Assembly: GCA_037074585.1 (NCBI GenBank)
Contig: CM073491.1
Coordinates: 85,370,286-85,434,285, forward strand
Source: Biancaea sappan
Taxonomy: Eukaryota > Streptophyta > Magnoliopsida > Fabales > Fabaceae
Direction of reading: 5' to 3'
Length of the DNA: 64,000 nucleotides
In this document: positions 58,044-64,000 of the stretch, one piece after another
Layout: every line of letters starts with the position of its first letter
How positions within the stretch are numbered: position 1 is the stretch's first letter
The notes under the pieces: model-generated
The model's input: only the letters and a program-made list of their open reading frames with translations
The model's database searches: none
Told to the model about the DNA's origin: nothing
Program-made: the position numbers and the translations under genes

Positions 58044-59994
58044 TGTCACATCCCAAAAATTGAGCATGTGAAAAGATACTACTCCTTTGATAAAATTCTC
58101 AAACATACGTTATATACATATATTCTGTAAGGTTTTACATTTAACCTTAATCATTCATTCCACACTACAGAATTATATTCATCTGATAAGCAAATATAGA
58201 CATACATAGTCTGATATTTCTATCTCATCGCAAGCCTAGGAGACCTATAGAAAGTACAGAGCGTTTCTAATATCCACATTAATAAGTACTGGTGTCCCAC
58301 CAGACAGAAATAGAGAATAATCCCAAGGGGCTTCTAATCTTCAAACAGATTCTCTTCTTCTCTGTTTTCTGTATCTGAAAAAAAAATAATCATAGGGAGT
58401 GTGAGTTTATTTAAAAACTCAGTAAGTAAATAACTGTACTATATAAAATATCAAAAGTACAAATACCACATTTACTCATATAATTAATTGTCTTATACAT
58501 CGAGTAGTATGGGACTCTAACCCTTTCAAACTCATGAATAAGATTTCATAGATATACACCGAGTAGTATGGGACTCTAACCCTTTCAAACTCGTGAATAA
58601 GATCTCATCGGTATACACCGAGTAGTATGGGACTCTAACCCTTTCAACTCGTGTATAAGCTTTCTTAGATATACATCGAGTAGTATGGGACTTTAACCCT
58701 TTCAACTCGTGTATGGGATTCATAGATATGCACTGAGTAGTATGGGACTTTAACCCTTTCAAACTCGTGTATTAGATCCCGTAGATCTCTACTCATTGAC
58801 AAGATAGTGAGAATTTATCACATAGCACAATTGTCATGAAATAAAATAATTTATACATACTCTTATTTCTACCGATCATCATATACTCCCATATGAAAAT
58901 TGATTGCTCATTACCCAAATAATATTGTAAATGGGACTTATATTGTACTTTGACTAGTAATATCAAATTAACTGAGCAAGGTTATTCACTCACCTTGATG
59001 TTTGTCCAAGTTTACCTTGTTCCACTCTAGAATTTGTGTAGGAAAATTTCCTAGTAAAATATATTACAAGGAATCATAAGAAAGGAAACAAAATCACGAA
59101 AATACGTAAAATTTTCTGACTGCTACAGTAACGGGTTGCTACAGTACGGTTTGCTACAGTGTCGGTTCGCTACAGTAACGGTTCGCTACAGTAACGTTGA
59201 CTGCTACAGTACCATTTGACTGCCGACACTACAGTACTGCTACAGTAACTCAAAGAAAATTTTCCAGAATTTTTCCGAAATCCCTGGTCGCTACAGTAAC
59301 TCGAATTTTTGCAGAAAAATCTTTCAAAAATTCATCCTTTCCTTTCTTGTTTCAAAACCAGAATTTCAACTCTTTTAACCGATTATAACTCAAATATAAC
59401 TTCTAAAACTACTAAGATTCATGAATTATCATCAAAATCTTCAAGAACAAAACCTCCTCTGATCTTCTACATAAACTGAAATTTAAGGAAAATAATCGGA
59501 TTAAAGCTTACCTTTGATCCTTACAAAGCTTTTGAACCGAACAGATAATCGAAATTCTGAAGATCAAGGAAAGGATTTGAGAAGAGGGTGAAGAAACGAG
59601 AGAAAGTGAATTCACTATTCACTTCAGCTGCTTCGATCATGAGAAGAAAATAAGGGGGGTACTATTGAAACTTTATATTAAATATTTCTAATGGGTTATT
59701 CAATAACCCATGGGTATCCATAACCCAACATCCAAACCCATCCAGTCAATTTACAATAAATGGACTAATTGACCATTCTGAAACCACTTTTCCATGAATT
59801 TCACCATTCTTAGAATATATCCCTCATTGTGCAAATATTTAGTCCAGTCATTTAACTCAATTTTCATAAATAATATTCAAAGAGAACAATTAAATATGAA
59901 AATTAAAAATGACCAAAATAAATAACTAAAGTAACGTTGTAGAATTCTAAAATACTCTTAAGCGAATTATATTCTGAAATTAACGGGTATTACA
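58044..59994 (-). repeat. Gypsy element 2, 3' LTR
   Basis: 1951 bp, TGTCACATCCC to GGGTATTACA, with five ~60-bp repeats (58500-58760) and a GCTACAG cluster at 59125-59300. A 76-codon minus-strand frame over the 60-bp repeats is not a gene. Confidence 0.94.
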
Positions 59995-60011
59995 TTCTAC
60001 CCCCTTAAAAG
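59995..60011 (-). other. Gypsy element 2 polypurine tract
   Basis: CTTTTAAGGGGGTAGAA on the minus strand beside the LTR, one G shorter than in element 1. Confidence 0.87.
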
Positions 60012-60040
60012 AATTCGGTCCTCCGAATTAAAATTTTACC

Positions 60041-63000
60041 TCAAGTTTCAAATAAATGTGGATAGTTTTTCCACATCTCATCTTCTGCCTCCCACGTAGC
60101 TTCCTCGCGAGAATGATTTCTCCAAAGAACCTTGACAGTAGGAATTTCTTTGGTACGCAATTTCTTGACTTTTCTATCAAGGATAGCTACTGGTACCTCT
60201 TCGTAGGTGAGAGTTTCATCAAAATGAACTTCTTCGGGTTGAATGACATGAGAAGGATCAGGAAGATACTTCCGTAGCATGGACACATGAAATATTGGAT
60301 GAACTCCCTCTAGGTTGGAAGGTAGGTCTAGGCGATATGCCACATTACCCACTCTGTCTACAACCTCATATGGGCCAACATACCTCGGACTAAGCTTGCC
60401 TTTCTTCCCGAATCTCATTACTCCCTTCATAGGTGAGATTCGTAAGAAAACCATATCACCTATTGCAAATTCAAGGTCACGTCGTCGGTTGTCCGCATAA
60501 GACTTCTGTCTACTCTGAGCAGTTAACAACTTCTCTCTGATCAATTTAACTTTATTTATATCTTCCTGTATCATCTCAGGTCCAAATATTTTGGTTTCAC
60601 CAAGTTCAAACCAACCTATAGGAGATCGACACCGTCTCCCATACAAAGCCTCAAAAGGTGCCATCTGAATACTGGCTTGGTAACTGTTGTTATAAGCAAA
60701 TTCAATAAGAGACAAATGATCTTCCCAACTTCCACTGAAATCCATTACACAAGCTCTTAGCATATCCTCTAAAGTCTGAATTGTCCTTTCGGACTGTCCA
60801 TCAGTCTGAGGATGGAATGCTGTGCTAAGATTCACTTTGGTACCCAAAGCCTCTTGAAAGACTTTCCAGAACCGAGAAGTAAACTAAGGTCCTCGATCTG
60901 ATATAATGGATATTGGTACACCATGAAGTTTCACTATTTCTTTAACATAAATTCGAGCAAGTTTTGCTACACTGAAAGTGGTATGAACAGGAAGAAAATG
61001 AGCTGACTTAGTAAGTCGATCCACTATGACCCATATTGAGTCATTTCCTTTTGTTGACCGAGGTAAACCTACTACAAAATCCATAGTGATCCTTTCCCAC
61101 TTCCACTCGGGAATATCTAGTTTTTGCATCAAACCAGGTGGTAATCGATGTTCAGCTTTAACTTGCTGACAAGTCAAACATCGAGCTACAAAGTCAGTCA
61201 CGTCTCGCTTCATGCCCTCCCACCAGTAAACTTGTTTCAAGTCCTGATACATTTTCACAACACCAGGATGTACAACGTAGGGCGAACCATGAGCTTCCAT
61301 TAAGATTTCATGTTTCAAAGATTCAATGTTGGGGACACAGAGTCTCCCATTAAACCATAAGACTCCTTCTTCATCTACCAAGAAACTTGGTGCTAGACCT
61401 TGCCTTGCCTTATCTCTGATTTTGACCATATCAATGTCATTTTCTAAAGTTGCTTTTACTTTTTCAACAAGGGATGATCTTACTGTTAAATGAGCTAGAA
61501 ATGTACCTGACTCAGTGATCTCAAAGAATACTCCATCAGCTTCCAATTCTTGTAGTTCATGTATTAGAGACTTCCTTATAATGGCAATGTGAGCTAAACT
61601 TCCCATAGACTTTCGACTTAGAGCATCAGCCACTACATTTGCTTTACCTGGATGGTAAAGGATGGTACAATCATAATCTTTCAGAAGTTCCATCCACCTT
61701 CGTTGCCTTAGATTGAGATCTCTCTGCTCAAAAATGTACTTAAGGCTTTTGTGATCTGTAAAAATTTGACAAGTCTCCCCATACAAGTAATGTCTCCAAA
61801 TCTTTAGGGCAAACACTACAGCTGCCATTTCCAAATCATGAGTGGGGTAATTCAATTCATGCTTTTTAAGCTGACGTGAGCCATAAGCTATGACTTTACC
61901 ATGTTGCATCAACACACATCCTAAGCCTATCTTTGAGGCATCACAGAATACAGAGTAACCCCCTGGTCCTGATGGTAGGATTAAGACTGGTGCAGAAGTT
62001 AAACACTCTTTCAATTGGGTGAAACTTTGCTCACATGAATCATCCCAAATGTATTTAACATTCTTTCGGGTTAACTTATTTAATGGGAGAGCTGTCTTAG
62101 AGAAATCTTTGACAAAGCGACGGTAATACCCTGCTAAGCCAAGAAAACTACGTACTTCAGACACAGTTGTTGGTCGAGGCCATTGTTTTACTGCTTCAAT
62201 TTTACTTGGATCTACATGAATACCTTCTTGGGAAATAACATGTCCCAAAAATGTTACATGACTCATCCAGAATTCACATTTTGAGAGCTTTGAGTACAAC
62301 TGATGCTCTCTCAAGGTCTGAAGCACTATTCTCAAATGTTCAGTATGTTCTTCATGACTCTTTGAATACACCAAAATATCATCAATAAATACAATTACAA
62401 ACTTATCAAGGAATGATTTGAACACTTTGTTCATTAAATCCATAAATGCTGCTGGTGCATTTGTCAACCCAAAAGACATCACAAGAAACTCATAATGTCC
62501 ATACCGTGTACGAAAAGCAGTCTTAGGTATATCATCACTCTTAATTCGTAACTGATGATATCCAGACCTTAGATCAATCTTTGAGAAGTATTTTGCTCCT
62601 TTAAGCTGATCAAACAAATCATCTATCCTTGGTAAAGGATACTTATTCTTCACTGTGACTTTATTCAGGTGACGATAATCTATACATAATCTCATAGAAC
62701 CATCTTTCTTTTTCACAAAAAGAACAGGAGCACCCCAAGGTGAAAAACTTGGGCGAACGAACCCTTTGTTTAACAAATCTTCCAATTGTTCTTTGAGTTC
62801 TTTTAGCTCAACAGGAGCCATACGATAAGGTGGAATAGAAATTGGTCTTGTGTCTGGGACCAAATCAATACTGAACTCAATATCTCTTTCTGGCGGTAAT
62901 CCAGGTAAATCTTCTGGGAACACATCTGGGAATTCATTAACCACATGTATGTCTTCTAACTTCTGTTCTTTCTTTTCTAAATCTTTGATAAAAGCTAGAA

Positions 63001-64000
63001 ATCCTTGACATCCCTTTCGCAACATACGCTGGGCACTTAACATAGATATCATGTTGCAAGGTACATCACTTCGATCTCCTTGAAACACAAAATTACTCCT
63101 CCCCGGCATATTAAAGGAAATAACTTTGTCACGACAATTTATAGTAGCATGACAAGAAGATAGCCAGTCCATCCCTAAAATCACATCAAAATCTAACATA
63201 TTGAGAACCATAAGATCTATCTTAGTTTCCGTGCTTCCAACGATTATTTTACAAGAACGATAACATGTTTTAACCATCAAAGTCTCTCTCATCGGTGTGG
63301 AAACCAAGAATGGTTCTTTAATAATAATCGAATCAAATGCAAATCTCTTGGCAAATAAGGGCGACACATATGAGTGAGTAGAACCGGGGTCAAACAAAAT
63401 ACGTGCAGCAAAAGTATTAACAGATAATATACCTGTAACTACAGCATTGGATGTTTGAGCATCCTGTCGGGTTAGAGCATATACTCTTGCATTTCCTCTG
63501 CCAGCAGCTTGTTTTCCACGGTCACCTTGGCCTCTTCCAGAACCTCTTCCCATACTACCCCCTGTTGAAGGGGTTGGTGTTTGAGTAATAGATTGTGGTC
63601 GAGGTGGCAAAGTAGACCCTTGACCTGGTCTTGTCATGAGCTGAGGGCACTCCCTTATAAAATGTCCTTTTTGTCCACAGTGAAAACAGCCTGTACCAAC
63701 AGTGTTTAACCTGCATTCTTCGAAGTGAAACTTTCCACATTCAGGACATTGAGGTTTTTCCCTTCTACCTTGAGTACCTCCTCTACTAGAAGAGCTAAAA
63801 CCACCCCTGTTCTCTAAACGAGGCTTAGCCACACTGGCTAAGAATAAGATGACTTAGTAGGAGTGGCTGGAGCATGTTGTGGTGCAGTAAAAGTCCCTGA
63901 GTCTTCCCCTTGATTAAAAGATCTCCTATATCTGGCCTTCTTCTTTTGACGATATTCTTCTTTATTCTTTGACCTCTTTTCCATTCTTCGGGCCACATCA
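60041..64000 (-). pseudogene. Gypsy element 2 gag-pol, one nonsense codon in integrase and a gag frameshift
   Basis: A 982-codon open stretch (60884-63832) spans the two Cys-His knuckles, LFDPGSTHSYVS protease, reverse transcriptase with FIDDILVYS, RNase H, the integrase finger (HPGVVKMYQ...CLTCQQ) and the core to SDRGP. A TAG codon at 60884-60886 replaces the CAG read at this place in element 1; the remaining 268 codons are open to the chromodomain-like end. Gag and pol share one frame, as is common in Tekay elements. At about 63835-63850 a small deletion relative to element 1 shifts the gag frame, and gag continues upstream (DVARRMEKRSKNK) beyond the window edge. Apart from these two lesions it looks close to functional. 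Confidence 0.92.

Larger units (their letters stand above)
58044..64000 (-). mobile_element. Ty3/gypsy element 2, same family as element 1, runs off the window
   Basis: A left (3') LTR at 58044-59994, polypurine tract, then gag-pol on the minus strand to the window end. The 5' LTR and most of gag are outside. Internal sequence is nearly the same as element 1 but lacks its deletions, so element 2 shows the fuller structure of the family. Confidence 0.94.

Noticed and set aside
57778..58056. 92-codon minus-strand frame
   Set aside because: It covers the GGCGCC repeats and crosses the border into gypsy element 2.
58532..58762. 76-codon minus-strand frame with internal repeats
   Set aside because: It is the 60-bp LTR tandem repeat read in one frame.

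Overview
The window is a piece of a flowering-plant nuclear chromosome, probably a eudicot. It is AT-rich and has spliced genes with GT-AG introns. It is dominated by LTR retrotransposons primed by initiator tRNA-Met, together with plant DNA transposons, MITE-like elements and long AC and TA microsatellites. One host gene is recognisable: a nine-exon cellulose-synthase-like gene of the CslB/CslH clade at 28249-33757. I rebuilt it exon by exon into an uninterrupted frame of 738 codons that keeps all the glycosyltransferase motifs. A short relic of a second copy (last codons plus 3' flank) lies 16-21 kb upstream at 12769-13165, which suggests a decayed tandem Csl cluster. I could not identify the species.

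Layout. 1-5967: a mosaic of alternately oriented LTR pieces from one Ty3/gypsy family (Tekay/Del-type, with a C-terminal chromodomain-like tail), including back-to-back LTRs and orphan polypurine-tract/pol-tail and primer-site/gag-start segments. 5968-12255: three tandem units of about 2.4 kb, each with an LTR-like end followed by a tRNA-Met primer site. 12256-14900: the Csl relic and a fourth decayed unit. 14900-18860: a dead PIF/Harbinger transposase gene whose 3' end has been amplified three times and carries a 68-bp minisatellite. 19776-20063: a small foldback element. 20102-26890: a DNA element with terminal inverted repeats of about 410 bp; its left repeat was split by a complete, intact, very young Ty1/copia element (20453-25445, TSD TCTGT, 265-bp LTRs with one mismatch seen).

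28249-33757: the Csl gene; introns 1 and 3 hold copies of one MITE-like repeat, and intron 3 has a 637-bp direct duplication. About 36240-56906: a decayed SIRE/Maximus-like copia element that acted as a landing pad. A gypsy-type LTR of about 3.9 kb (37104-41052) and a full gypsy element (41228-49870, TSD ATTTT) sit in its 5' LTR, and a 2.1-kb solo LTR (52921-55043, TSD ATAAC) sits in its pol. 57088-58043: a fragment of another gypsy LTR, cut by a second copy of the same gypsy family (58044 to the window end, minus strand).

The region is therefore a retrotransposon nest around one intact cell-wall glycosyltransferase gene. The copia at 20.5 kb looks capable of autonomous transposition from its sequence. 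The two gypsy copies are young by LTR similarity or overall integrity but carry coding lesions. I saw no tRNA or rRNA genes, and nothing that I would call a new functional system. The most unusual structure is the inverted LTR mosaic at the left end, whose junctions tend to fall in a GCTACAG-rich minisatellite within the LTR.
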